Of a stretch of 64,000 nt of DNA, positions 43,269 through 56,000 are shown piece by piece (position 1 is the first letter of the stretch; every line of letters starts with the position of its first letter). The notes below the pieces were generated by a model. That model was given only the letters and a program-made list of their open reading frames with translations. It was not told the DNA's origin and did no database searches. Location: positions 9,361,907 through 9,425,906 of the forward strand of contig LR990041.1 in NCBI GenBank assembly GCA_905147135.1, written 5' to 3'. The DNA comes from Blastobasis lacticolella (taxonomy: Eukaryota > Arthropoda > Insecta > Lepidoptera > Blastobasidae). Both the position numbers and the translations under genes were made by a program.

Positions 43269-45427
43269 ATGAGTAAACGCAAAAACCCTTCCGACTCTGA
43301 AGGCTTGAATGCTGATTTCTGCGAGTTCCTGATAGAACTAGCAGAATATGAGAAGAATGTCTCTCGGAATATTCACAAGTATAATGCTTACCGTAAAGCG
43401 GCAAGTGTTCTGGCATCCCACTCCAAAAGAATAGAATCAGGTGCTGAAGCGAAAAAACTAAATGGAATTGGGGAGAAAATAGCAAAGAAAATAGACGAAT
43501 TTCTTCAAACTGGTAAATTAAAAAAGCTTGAGAATATTTATCAAGACGAGGAAGCTCAAGCTATAAATACTCTGACACGTGTATCAGGCATTGGACCTGT
43601 GAAAGCGGCCGAGTTGGCGAGAAATGGCATTCGCACTATTGAAGATTTGAGAAGAAATCAAAACTTACTAAATCACCACCAAATCTTAGGATTACAGTAA
43701 GTACCTAATTATACCTTGTAGTAAAACATAAACCTGTTGTTGTACGCTGTAGTACTACTACTACTTTAGGTTTCTATGGTTGTACGCATTTTATTAATAA
43801 ATATTCTATCTGAACCTGTTAACCCAGATACTTTGAGGATTTTGAAAAGAAGATTCCACGGACAGAAATACAAAATATTGAAACAAAATTAAAATCTCTT
43901 ATAAATAAATTAGATCCGGAATTCGAAGTAACAATTTGCGGAAGCTACAGGTATCGTGGATAATGTAATATATTGTCTAAACATTCAAAATTCTAAGTAA
44001 TAAATGATTAAACGTGCCTATTTCGCTTAGACGAGGGAAATCCGAAAGTGGAGATATCGACGCACTGGTAACGCATCCGTCTCTGGTGGTACAAGGAAAG
44101 AAAAGCCATGGTGAAAAATTATTGAAAAAACTTGTTGCTGGCCTAGATGGACTCGTTACTGACACCATCGCCATTGGAGACACCAAGTTTATGGTATTTT
44201 GATACACATTTATAATTACGTAATAATTTTTAAGCATCATCATCGTCATCGTCGTAGTTACAACGTATGGGCGTCTGCTGCTGTACATAGACATAGCTTT
44301 CTCCAAAAGATCGGAGGCGATCTACGTGATCTTTAGTTGGGATCTTCCTACCTGCCGATATAGGTCCTTCTTGCGAAGCCCATCTTCTGCTTGCTTGTAT
44401 GCAATGTCTACTGAAGAAATACAGCACCATCGAGCATGGAGTAAGACTGCCTGTTACTGTTTATAAACATTGAAATGCAAACATAAGAAGTTGCGAGCTT
44501 ACAAAGCTATCTCTTAACCAGAAGTAGTACCACCTATCTCCGATAGTACGCTGCCATTTTGATGCAATTGAGTTTAAACCAATCGCAGCAACACACTGCT
44601 CTGGCTTGCTGCGACTAGTCTCAACTCAAGTGTATCAAGATGGCGGCGTGCTATCGGAGATCGGTGGTAAGGCTGCAGGATCCTCATTTCCGTATTATTT
44701 GTTTGCAGGGTGTGTGCCGCGTATCCGAGGCAGGCGTGGCGAGGCGTCTCGACATCCGCATAGTGCCGCGACTGCAGTACCATTGCGCTGTACTGTACTT
44801 CACCGGCAGCGACGTGTTCAACAAGACAATGCGGGCCCACGCCTTGGAACACGGCTTCACGCTCAACGAGTACGCGCTGAGGCCTCTGGGCATCACAGGT
44901 TGAGTACTATGTCGTATATTTTTATAAAACTATAGGTGCTAAACCTATACATAGTATAAAACAATGTCCCTTCCCGCCGGCTGTCCCTCTGTATATATGT
45001 GCGCTTAGATATTTTAAACCACAACGAATTTAATGCGGTTTTCAACAATAGATAGGAGTGATTCTAGACGAAGATTTATAGGGTAGGACAACACGCTAAC
45101 GAAGTCGCAGTGGGTTAGTGTTTGGTGCGTCATAAGTTTGGAACGTTTGAGTCCTTATAGGTATCTAATTCCATCAGATTCCTTCGAAAACATAAATACA
45201 TGTGATTTTAAAGAAATTGAACAGTCGAAATTATTATAATGCTATTTTTATATTTCACATAAGACCCATGGCCCATGTCCCTGAAGCCTTTACTCATACA
45301 AAAAATACATTGCTAATCAAAATTGTCTACAGGTGTCCCGGGCGAACCAGTCCCGATATCCTCAGAAGAAGAAATATTTGACTATATCGACTACCCTTAC
45401 AAAAAACCTGATGAACGTAACATGTAA
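43269..45427 (+). CDS. POLB: DNA polymerase beta, 5 exons, complete
   Basis: Nuclear gap-filling polymerase and 5'-dRP lyase of base-excision repair. Exons: 43269-43696, 43828-43950, 44031-44193, 44709-44898, 45333-45427; all phases match and the product is 332 residues, close to the vertebrate length of 335. The N-terminal lyase domain has [15 protein letters not shown] and the helix-hairpin-helix [16 protein letters not shown], with a second hairpin [17 protein letters not shown]. The polymerase domain shows [20 protein letters not shown] with two catalytic Asp, the third Asp in RRLDIRIVP, and [20 protein letters not shown] for nucleotide binding. The start codon is the first ATG of the conserved frame. 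It is divergent from RECQ5 and convergent with the ABCC10 gene. Confidence 0.95.
44530..44667. mobile_element. Hairpin MITE family M2, copy 1, in POLB intron 3
   Basis: ccacctatctccgatagtac at the left and its near reverse complement (gctatcggagatcggtgg) at the right. The arms continue with ccattttgatgcaattgag and pair for about 60 bp each, leaving a short loop. About 138 bp. A second copy is at 54424-54590. Confidence 0.85.
44958..45110 (+). repeat. Dispersed insect repeat fragment in POLB intron 4
   Basis: cttcccgccggctgtccctc, gcggttttcaacaatagata and aagatttatagg match a repeat common in moth genomes. Confidence 0.5.
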
Positions 45428-46531
45428 CACAAGCTGAGAACTATGCCGATCACTCTGTTAGCAAATTATTGGTCAATGAAAATGTTCCGCTCATATTTTA
45501 ATAATTATTTATTATATTCTATAAAACATAAGAATATCACATAGTTTTACACAGTCTAATCAATATACAAATTAACCTACCTTCTTTATCAAAATACAAT
45601 GTACATAATAGCAATGAAATAAAGGATAATGATTCTAAGTTATGTCATGAACAGTCATTCGAAATAAGTCACACATTATTAGTTATAGTTTGATTATTAT
45701 AAATAACACTTGCATGCACATACTTCATAGTTCCTTAGACTATAAAAGCAAACAGCAAAAATATATATGCAATATGAAGCCAATTGACTGGATACTGCCA
45801 CTTCATATTCCTCTTTGAACAATTAATTAGCAAATACAAATTATACCAATAACTTATCCTAAAGTTATGTCAACTTTTTGGAACAAGACCATGCGAGATC
45901 ATTTATTTCTCTAACCTAATACAAGTATTAGGAATGATAATGTTAATCATATTACCCAATACATGACTTTTCTCATAGATATTTATGTTTAAAACTACAT
46001 AAAAATCTAGTAACCAATTCGTAACAGTCACAGCACTCCAAACAATCTCAAATTATTGCTCTGTAAACATAATAAGTTTAATCACTACTTGTCATATTAA
46101 TGACGCTGATTTCCAACAATATCAGTTCTTATCAGTCACGTTTTCGAGGTTTTCATATCAGTCATACTTTCAATAAATTACAAAATTGATGCAACGATAT
46201 CATAGTACCGTCCTCTGTTTATCATTACAATAATTAACACACAAAATTATTCTTTCAACTTCGATATGAAATACTAAGCGATACTAAATTCACACTCCTG
46301 CCGACCATTACAGCTGTGGTAGAGTGAAAGCTCTTTCTACTTTTGAAATACGCTTAATGGTCGATGCCCGAAAGAGATATTAAAAACGAACAAATCTTTT
46401 TAGATTTGGTTAAACATGGGATGCTCTTATGACTGTAACGACACTTTAATCATATTCGGATTTAGGTTTGTATGTTTTTAAGAATGAGTTATTATTAAAA
46501 AATTAACTTACCTTAGGTGACCACGAGATGC
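45428..46531. other. POLB 3' UTR and convergent intergenic DNA
   Basis: AT-rich. An AATAAA signal at 45618-45623 lies about 190 bp after the POLB stop. Nothing else recognised up to the ABCC10 3' end. Confidence 0.5.
45618..45623 (+). promoter_or_regulatory. Polyadenylation signal of POLB
   Basis: AATAAA within tgaaataaagg downstream of the stop codon. Confidence 0.55.
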
Positions 46532-46548
46532 TTTATTAAAGTTTTATT
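46532..46548 (-). promoter_or_regulatory. Polyadenylation signals of ABCC10-like gene
   Basis: Two tttatt hexamers on the plus strand (46532-46537, 46543-46548), AATAAA on the transcript, about 225 bp past the stop codon. Confidence 0.5.
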
Positions 46549-46772
46549 AAGCCATGTTGATGATCAGCCGACTGAGATAATGCCATCCATTCCAGACTGA
46601 TAAAGTTAGTTGATGATTATACTACGGGAAATCTATCCTAGAAATTGACTAACATAATCAAATTGGTCCGCCACATTTCATCTAGAGCAAATACTGGAAG
46701 AAGATGGGTTATGTATGACAAACATCGTTGATATGAATAGAATAAACAAACAATAAGGGCTTCACAAATTGA

Positions 46773-47030
46773 CTAGGACGTGTCATATCTGTCTGGGTTG
46801 GCAAGGCGGTACAGCATCGAAGTAGGGTCTTGCAGGGCATCCGCTGTGTCTCTCAACTCCGCGACCCGACCAGCCGCCATGACGGCTGTACGTTCGCACA
46901 TGGCGACGCCTTCGAGTCTGTGAGCGATGAACACCACTGTCGAGGCGGCGAACGAGCCCCTGACGGCTTCTAGTATTGTCCTTTCCGTTTCCTGGTCCAG
47001 GTTCGCTGTCGCCTCGTCCACGAGTAGGAT
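46773..47030 (-). CDS. ABCC10: ABCC10 exon 11: Walker B, H-loop and C-terminus
   Basis: Begins ILLVDEATANLDQETER after the acceptor ttctag, has FIAHRLEGVA, and ends at TAG (46773-46775). Confidence 0.9.
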   Translation of the reverse strand: MLLVDEATANLDQETERTILEAVRGSFAASTVVFIAHRLEGVAMCERTAVMAAGRVAELRDTADALQDPTSMLYRLANPDRYDTS

Positions 47031-50000
47031 CTAGAATTGAATATTTTTTAAATACTTAGTAATAATGAAAATGTCGACAGTTGAATTGAGTACACACGTC
47101 ATCGATATAAGTTTCAACTTCGGTTTAGTTAGTGTGGTGCTAAAGCGCAGTGGAGCCCCGCGAAACTAGGCTCAGTCAACGTAAAGCAGCGTCGACGTGT
47201 CCAGGTAAATCACGATCGGCCCACGACTGTTAGTGGTTACTTCCTTAATATCGTGTGTATTGAAATACTGCTAGTGCTACTGTTGCTTGATGGGCTTTGT
47301 CGTGCGTGTAACAGATTTATGACTTGAACGCAAACCGAAAGAGTTTAGTTAAAAGTTATTTCGCTCGTGGATGCGAATTAAGTATCACACCACCACACAG
47401 ATTTATCAATGATAACTGCAGTCACACCACCAACTGCAATCTAGGTGAAGACGTCATTGCTGAGTTGAATATTTTAATGCATGAAAATCAGAAATATGTA
47501 TGTGAATCTTAAAGTAATTTTTTGTAAAGCGACGTACACCTCGTGTCAATCTTTATGGCAGTTGGCAATGGCAGCTGTACGGAAAGCATTATTATAAAGA
47601 GATAATATCTCGCCTGTTTTGGTGGTTAATAACATTTCAAAAGCATATAAGAATAAAAGGCATTAATTACACCACGACACAATAACAGTTACAGCCATAG
47701 ATAGATTAAGATAAAATAAAGATCATGACTAACCTTAGCCCGTTGCAAATGAGCTCGCGCCAAACACAACAGCTGTTTCTGTCCGCGGGCCAGCCCCTCA
47801 GCGGGGACGTCCAGCCCCCTCCCCAGCGCCCCCCGCAGCCCCGCGGCCTCCAAGGCCCGCCACACCTCGGCATCGGAGTACGCCGTCGCCGGGTCGAGGT
47901 TGTCCCGTACCGAGCCCGCGAATATGAACGGCTCTTGCGGGATCATGCCGATGCGCGATCTGCGGTGATGGGGATATTTGAGATAGAATCACAGCCAGGA
48001 GAAGTCCACTGCAGGACTTAGGGCCTCTCACACGAAAAGGGGGTTGCTGGCATAATCTCCACGCTTGGTAGGCGGGTTGGAGATTGCAATGTTGTAAATA
48101 TAACAATGGAAAACGCTGCGGCCATTTTCCAGCCTACGGAGACTAGATCTTTTGCCACGAAAGCATTAGTCGCCTTTGTACGACACCCAAGAGTGTAAGG
48201 GGTTGGTACTATTCTACTCCGCCGGTCACCACACGGCCAATGCATGCACGAGCAATGAAAAAGGGTCTTAAAATACACCAGATGGTGCTACTGAGATGAA
48301 AGGTTTGCATGCCTATTTGTATTTACAGCAGTTGTCTCGGTCGCTGCAACTCACCTGAGCGCCCTCAAGTGCAGCGTAGCGACGTCGACCCCATCGACTG
48401 TCACCCGGCCTCGAGCCACCGGCGCCAGTCTCAGCAAGGCAGCCAGTAAGGAGCTCTTCCCCGCGCCGGTGCGCCCGGCCACGGCCAGCTTCTCGCGCGG
48501 CCGCGTCGCCAGCGTCGCGCCGCACAGCGCCATGCGACCGTCGGAACGCCCGCTGGACAGAACACGGTTGAGCTATGGCCATCGAGGTTGAGCTATGGCC
48601 AGCGAGGTTGAGCACGCTTGAGTTAGGAAGAGCGAGATTTAACACGCTTCAGCTATGGCCAGCGAGATTCAACACGCTTGAGTTATGGTGAGTGTGATTC
48701 AACACTCTTCGAGCTATGGCCAATGAGATTCAACACGCTTGAGCTATGGCGAGCGAAATTGAACACGCTTGAGCTATGGCGAGTGACATTCAACACGCTT
48801 GAGCTATGGCGAGTGAAATTCAACACGCTTGAGCTATGGCGAGTGAAATTCAACACGCTCGAGCTATGGCGAGTGAGATTGAACATGCTCAAGCCAAGCA
48901 TGGTTATCAATCCAGCACGGCATGGCTCGAAATCACGAAAAATTCTTGCGTGAATGGACAAGTTTACTATATATATACGGACTTAAAAGAATATTGAAAT
49001 ATGTATTACAAGCAAATGGAAACAAACATTAATATAATACCGTATCTCAAAGATATGCACGGCATGAGTGTACGTTGTTTAGTTTGGCGGCTTTAGATGT
49101 GCGTAATCTGGCAAACTTGCTTGTCTCAATATATATTACGATTTTACTGGAAAACTACGTCACAATATTCTGCAAAACGGTTCAGTTACAAAAACGTTGT
49201 GAAATATATCACGCGTTTGTAGCTTTGTATGACTATTTACCTGTACTTCAAAAACACGTCGTCGAAAACAACAACGCCTTGCGAGGGCCACCCGTATGGG
49301 GGCGCGTCTCCATCCATGTCTTCACCTTCGACCTAGGGTAGAAAAGAATATATCAAAGACAATTTATACTTGTAAATTCAGTGCAAGTGATCGAACGAAT
49401 TCAATTTAAGGGCCCGTTCCGGCAAAAAAAAATTTCTCTCCTAAATACTAATCCAGGAAATTCCCCGAAACCATAACGACTCCAGTAAAATCCTTGTCAA
49501 GTATTGTCGACATAAACGTAAAAACTATAAATCTTTTTATAAAAATGAGAACTGAGTAACAGTTTCGAACATTTTCTCCTACTACTCTTAATTGTGAAAC
49601 CAAATACAACGAGGTTCCTCGCGGAAATCCATCAGATGGCGTTACTGAGTCGTGACAAAACAATGCCCTGTCATTGGAAGGAATGAATAAGTCAAAATTA
49701 ATCAGCAGTTGTGGTCTTTCCGCCCAATTTTGTGATGGAAAATCGTCCTTGTTGCTTTATGACGTGCAACTGAACTTCAACCTTAGAACGATATAGATAG
49801 GGTCGAGTTTACATAGTAAAAACAGCTACCTGTGTAATGTACTCGCCGACGCGCTCGACGGCGATCATCTCGCGCTCGGTCTCCGTGAACGCGCTCAGCA
49901 CGTTGCTCAGCATCGACGTCGTTGACAACACATACGATATCGCCAGCCCCACCAGCCCTGGAATAGAAGGGAACGTGAGTCTTAAGAGTAGGTAATAGGA

Positions 50001-53000
50001 GTATCGTCATCATCTATTTGGTGCACATGCACTTGAGCGGTTAAAACCATACAAATGACATTGCAGCACAAATGCGTTTGGACCATTACAATTTCATGGG
50101 CACGAGGGCAGCGGCGGAGGCTCGCTATCTGAATCTAGCAAGAAAGAGGTAGGGCATAGTGGGATATGTCTCTCGAATTGGAGCGACTATAATGGATAAT
50201 GTTGCTGTGTTAGTAAGCTCTCCAATGCTCCATGGACTGGGAATTTGGGTAACCGTGGCGTTGGCAGTGGAGGGGCAGTTGCCTTTTTGCTTTGAGCAGC
50301 GCGGCGGCCGCCTGCAGCCGCAGCGCCAGCCACTGCGCGGCCGCCGCCCCGCACGGCGGAGTGTCCTCGCGGGGAGGCCGCGGACCTAGCCAGTCTCACC
50401 CGGGTCGGCGGCGTGCGTGGCCCGCTGCAGCACGGCGCCCGCGGCGGCGGCGGCCACGAGCAGCGCGGCGGCCGCCTGCAGCCGCAGCGCCAGCCACTGC
50501 GCGGCCGCCGCCCCGCACGGCGGAGTGTCCTCGCGGGGAGGCCGCGGACCTAGCCAGTCTCACCCGGGTCGGCGGCGTGCGTGGCCCGCTGCAGCACGGC
50601 GCCCGCGGCGGCGGCGGCCACGAGCAGCGCGGCGGCCGCCTGCAGCCGCAGCGCCAGCCACTGCGCGGCCGCCGCCCCGCACGGCGGAGTGTCCTCGCGG
50701 GGAGGCCGCGGACCTAGCCAGTCTCACCCGGGTCGGCGGCGTGCGTGGCCCGCTGCAGCACGGCGCCCGCGGCGGCGGCGGCCACGAGCAGCGCGGCGGC
50801 CGCCTGCAGCCGCAGCGCCAGCCACTGCGCGGCCGCCGCCCCGCACGGCGGAGTGTCCTCGCGGGGAGGCCGCGGACCTAGCCAGTCTCACCCGGGTCGG
50901 CGGCGTGCGTGGCCCGCTGCAGCACGGCGCCCGCGGCGGCGGCGGCCACGAGCAGCGCGGCGGCCGCCTGCAGCCGCAGCGCCAGCCACTGCGCGGCCGC
51001 CGCCCCGCACGGCGGAGTGTCCTCGCGGGGAGGCCGCGGACCTAGCCAGTCTCACCCGGGTCGGCGGCGTGCGTGGCCCGCTGCAGCACGGCGCCCGCGG
51101 CGGCGGCGGCCACGAGCAGCGCGGCGGCCGCCTGCAGCCGCAGCGCCAGCCACTGCGCGGCCGCCGCCCCGCACGGCGGAGTGTCCTCGCGGGGAGGCCG
51201 CGGACCTAGCCAGTCTCACCCGGGTCGGCGGCGTGCGTGGCCCGCTGCAGCACGGCGCCCGCGGCGGCGGCGGCCACGAGCAGCGCGGCGGCCGCCTGCA
51301 GCCGCAGCGCCAGCCACTGCGCGGCCGCCGCCCCGCACGGCGGAGTGTCCTCGCGGGGAGGCCGCGGACCTAGCCAGTCTCACCCGGGTCGGCGGCGTGC
51401 GTGGCCCGCTGCAGCACGGCGCCCGCGGCGGCGGCGGCCACGAGCAGCGCGGCGGCCGCCTGCAGCCGCAGCGCCAGCCACTGCGCGGCCGCCGCCCCGC
51501 ACGGCGGAGTGTCCTCGCGGGGAGGCCGCGGACCTAGCCAGTCTCACCCGGGTCGGCGGCGTGCGTGGCCCGCTGCAGCACGGCGCCCGCGGCGGCGGCG
51601 GCCACGAGCAGCGCGGCGGCCGCCTGCAGCCGCAGCGCCAGCCACTGCGCGGCCGCCGCCCCGCACGGCGGAGTGTCCTCGCGGGGAGGCCGCGGACCTA
51701 GCCAGTCTCACCCGGGTCGGCGGCGTGCGTGGCCCGCTGCAGCACGGCGCCCGCGGCGGCGGCGGCCACGAGCAGCGCGGCGGCCGCCTGCAGCCGCAGC
51801 GCCAGCCACTGCGCGGCCGCCGCCCCGCACGGCGGAGTGTCCTCGCGGGGAGGCCGCGGACCTAGCCAGTCTCACCCGGGTCGGCGGCGTGCGTGGCCCG
51901 CTGCAGCACGGCGCCCGCGGCGGCGGCGGCCACGAGCAGCGCGGCGGCCGCCTGCAGCCGCAGCGCCAGCCACTGCGCGGCCGCCGCCCCGCACGGCGGA
52001 GTGTCCTCGCGGGGAGGCCGCGGACCTAGCCAGTCTCACCCGGGTCGGCGGCGTGCGTGGCCCGCTGCAGCACGGCGCCCGCGGCGGCGGCGGCCACGAG
52101 CAGCGCGGCGGCCGCCTGCAGCCGCAGCGCCAGCCACTGCGCGGCCGCCGCCCCGCACGGCGGAGTGTCCTCGCGGGGAGGCCGCGGACCTAGCCAGTCT
52201 CACCCGGGTCGGCGGCGTGCGTGGCCCGCTGCAGCACGGCGCCCGCGGCGGCGGCGGCCACGAGCAGCGCGGCGGCCGCCTGCAGCCGCAGCGCCAGCCA
52301 CTGCGCGGCCGCCGCCCCGCACGGCGGAGTGTCCTCGCGGGGAGGCCGCGGACCTAGCCAGTCTCACCCGGGTCGGCGGCGTGCGTGGCCCGCTGCAGCA
52401 CGGCGCCCGCGGCGGCGGCGGCCACGAGCAGCGCGGCGGCCGCCTGCAGCCGCAGCGCCAGCCACTGCGCGGCCGCCGCCCCGCACGGCGGAGTGTCCTC
52501 GCGGGGAGGCCGCGGACCTAGCCAGTCTCACCCGGGTCGGCGGCGTGCGTGGCCCGCTGCAGCACGGCGCCCGCGGCGGCGGCGGCCACGAGCAGCGCGG
52601 CGGCCGCCTGCAGCCGCAGCGCCAGCCACTGCGCGGCCGCCGCCCCGCACGGCGGAGTGTCCTCGCGGGGAGGCCGCGGACCTAGCCAGTCTCACCCGGG
52701 TCGGCGGCGTGCGTGGCCCGCTGCAGCACGGCGCCCGCGGCGGCGGCGGCCACGAGCAGCGCGGCGGCCGCCTGCAGCCGCAGCGCCAGCCACTGCGCGG
52801 CCGCCGCCCCGCACGGCGGAGTGTCCTCGCGGGGAGGCCGCGGACCTAGCCAGTCTCACCCGGGTCGGCGGCGTGCGTGGCCCGCTGCAGCACGGCGCCC
52901 GCGGCGGCGGCGGCCACGAGCAGCGCGGCGGCCGCCTGCAGCCGCAGCGCCAGCCACTGCGCGGCCGCCGCCCCGCACGGCGGAGTGTCCTCGCGGGGAG

Positions 53001-56000
53001 GCCGCGGACCTAGCCAGTCTCACCCGGGTCGGCGGCGTGCGTGGCCCGCTGCAGCACGGCGCCCGCGGCGGCGGCGGCCACGAGCAGCGCGGCGGCCGCC
53101 TGCAGCCGCAGCGCCAGCCACTGCGCGGCCGCCGCCCCGCACGGCGGAGTGTCCTCGCGGGGAGGCCGCGGACCTAGCCAGTCTCACCCGGGTCGGCGGC
53201 GTGCGTGGCCCGCTGCAGCACGGCGCCCGCGGCGGCGGCGGCCACGAGCAGCGCGGCGGCCGCCTGCAGCCGCAGCGCCAGCCACTGCGCGGCCGCCGCC
53301 CCGCACGGCGGAGTGTCCTCGCGGGGAGGCCGCGGACCTAGCCAGTCTCACCCGGGTCGGCGGCGTGCGTGGCCCGCTGCAGCACGGCGCCCGCGGCGGC
53401 GGCGGCCACGAGCAGCGCGGCGGCCGCCTGCAGCCGCAGCGCCAGCCACTGCGCGGCCGCCGCCCCGCACAGCGCCGCGCGCTGCCACCGCTCCACGCCG
53501 TCCGCGCCCGCGTCGATCCAGCGCGGGGAGGCGCCCAGCGCGCGGATCACCGTCAGGCCTGCACGAGGGAATAATGATAATTTTATTTTATTTTATTCGG
53601 AAAACTTACAGCAATAATTAACAAATGATACACTCAATAATAAGGATTTTCATGAGCCATTTACAAGTTTATAATATAGTCTTAATTTCAGGCAAAAAGC
53701 TCCATGCCGACCGCGCGGGGAGACGCCGAGCGCGCAGATCATTGCCAGCCTACACGAGGGGATAAACCACGTTATGTCAAATGCCGGGCGCAAACGACAC
53801 GAAAATGCTGTTTCTTTTTATGTAAACGAGCATGAGCTAGAAATTCGTTCGCGCAACGAACTGCGCGATTATTGTGCTCAAATTGTGATTTCTCTTTTCA
53901 TATTTAAAATCATTGCGTGACGCGAATCTATTAAAATAAATCCATGGCGTGAGCAAAAATTTACGCAATATATGACGTTCGTGTAAAAAATGTTTCATAG
54001 CCATATTAAGTATCTTGGCAATCGACAAGTAATTTGAGCTGTCACATTTAAATTTTGTTTGCTCGTTTGACATGTTTTCCTCTTTCTTCAATTATGTGCG
54101 TTATAATTTTGTTTTCGGCTCTAGTATCACAAACAAGTCCTGAAACAAGTCTACTACACTTTGCAGTTATAAAGTCCAGTCCCTACCTTCCAGCGTGTCA
54201 TTGAAATGTGCATAGATGGGCGACAGCGTGACGCTCTGCAGCCGCTTGAGCTGCCGCGACGCGACGCGGTAGCGCCGCTGCAGCCGGTAGTACACCACGG
54301 CCAGCGGCACCGCCGCCGCTAGTAACCACGGCAGCCCGTACGCCGACACGGCCAGCGCACCTACCAGGGACCAATGATAGATGTGGAATGGATAGACCAA
54401 GGGACGCATTAGGGCTACAGGCACCCGGGAGTCGGACAGCCTATCTCGGATAGTACGCCGCCATTTTGATGCAATAGAGTTTAAACCAATCGCAGCAAAA
54501 CAGCTCTGGCTCTGGCTTGCTGCGATTGGTCCTTACTCAATTGCATCAAGATGGCGGCGTATTAACGAAGATCGGCGGTCCGGCTGCGGGACGGGATGGA
54601 ACGGAAAAATAACGTGCAATCGACTACACGCGCTCTGTTTTGAATCCGAAGAAAAGTTTACTCAGACTGCCGCTACAACTCGCATTGAACAATCGAAAAT
54701 GGAAAGTTTAGCTGTGGCCGTTAATGAAAAATGTTCGCTCAATAATTTATTTTTAACGGTGGAGAAATTTATTGCATTATTATTATCTTTCCATAAAACC
54801 TACATAGGTACCAATATAACTCTCTTTTATCTACACTCATACCGTAACGATTCAATTACATATCCAAAAGCAGTAATTTAAGGATGAACTTTTTTCACTC
54901 CAGTCTATATGTATGAATATTTTTTTCTAATTGTTGTAGTTTGTGTTTGTGAATGTTTTTTCTTGTTTGAAGCTAATAAATTGATAAATGTAAAAGTAGT
55001 GACGTGAATTTCCCGCCGCTTGATATCCTCGACGCGTAGATTCAACAGAACTGACTCGCAGCTTACTTCCAGCAAAGTTTAGAAAATTATAGGTACGATA
55101 TTTTAACATAAAAATATGAGTGTAGATAAAGTAGTGTATGCATCTGCATATATTTAGGTATTAAAACACTTGTGTCAAACTATTATTATTCTCGGCTATG
55201 CCCCGTATGATAAACAGACACTATTAGGATCTAGTTGCAGGCGAACAGTATACTAATTACGTAACACTATTGCGAACAATTCTCTAGTTCCAATGATTGA
55301 AATTTTTACTTTTACGATTACGTATCATCGATTTCATGGGTTCAGTTGCTAACAAAGAAAATAATTCATACATAATCGCAAAATTAACAATTTCAATAAT
55401 TAAAATCAGATAATTGTTAGCAACAGCGTTACATAACTAGCCTACTGGTTCACGAGTGGCAGTGGAACGACAGACCGCAACAGTCCAATGTTGGACTTAG
55501 AGTTTATTCTAGGGCGTTGCCATAATATCCACGCTTGACAGGTGTGTTCGAAATCCCCTATGACATTAATCGCCTCTTTTAACACCTGTCAATGGACGAG
55601 CTTTGTGCAACCAATTAAAATAATTATTCAACTTACCAAGCAAAGAGAAACATTGTGCCAACAAAATATTCAAAATAAACGGCAATGAATCGTCAACTGT
55701 GTATGTGTCAGAAGAGAATCTATTCAGAATACGCCCTGTCGGCGTGTTGTCGAAGAATTTCACTTTGCCCTGAAACAATTCCATTTGTTTTACTTACACG
55801 TACAACCAAAACAACACAATTTATTAATTAATATACAAATGATTTATACCTTGATGATAACTTTCAGTAGGACTTTGTGTATTTTTTCGGCTGCCTTGAC
55901 ACCTCCATAGGCGAAGAGGAATGCTCGCATCACAGTGAACACCACGTTCAAGCCCGCTAGTCCGAAATACATTTCCAAATAGAAATTGTCGTTGTATGCA

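Noticed and set aside
47324..47512. Plus-strand frame of 62 residues in an ABCC10 intron
   Set aside because: No domain, no splice sites and typical intron composition.
48678..48961. Frames on both strands with a 10-residue repeat
   Set aside because: Products of the 30-bp minisatellite period; no start context and no conserved sequence.
50294..53470. CRISPR-like regular array
   Set aside because: There are no spacers: the whole 164 bp is repeated, and the host is a eukaryote.
50417..53621. A ladder of overlapping plus-strand frames of about 154 residues, rich in Arg, Ala and Pro
   Set aside because: They are the antisense of the 164-bp array; the frame rotates because 164 is not a multiple of three. 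The minus strand carries the conserved ABCC10 exon.
54420..54424. In-frame extension of ABCC10 exon 5 beyond 54360 to an upstream ATG
   Set aside because: The acceptor ctggtag at 54361 gives the phase that joins exon 4 exactly (LLG|ALAV); the extension is intron.
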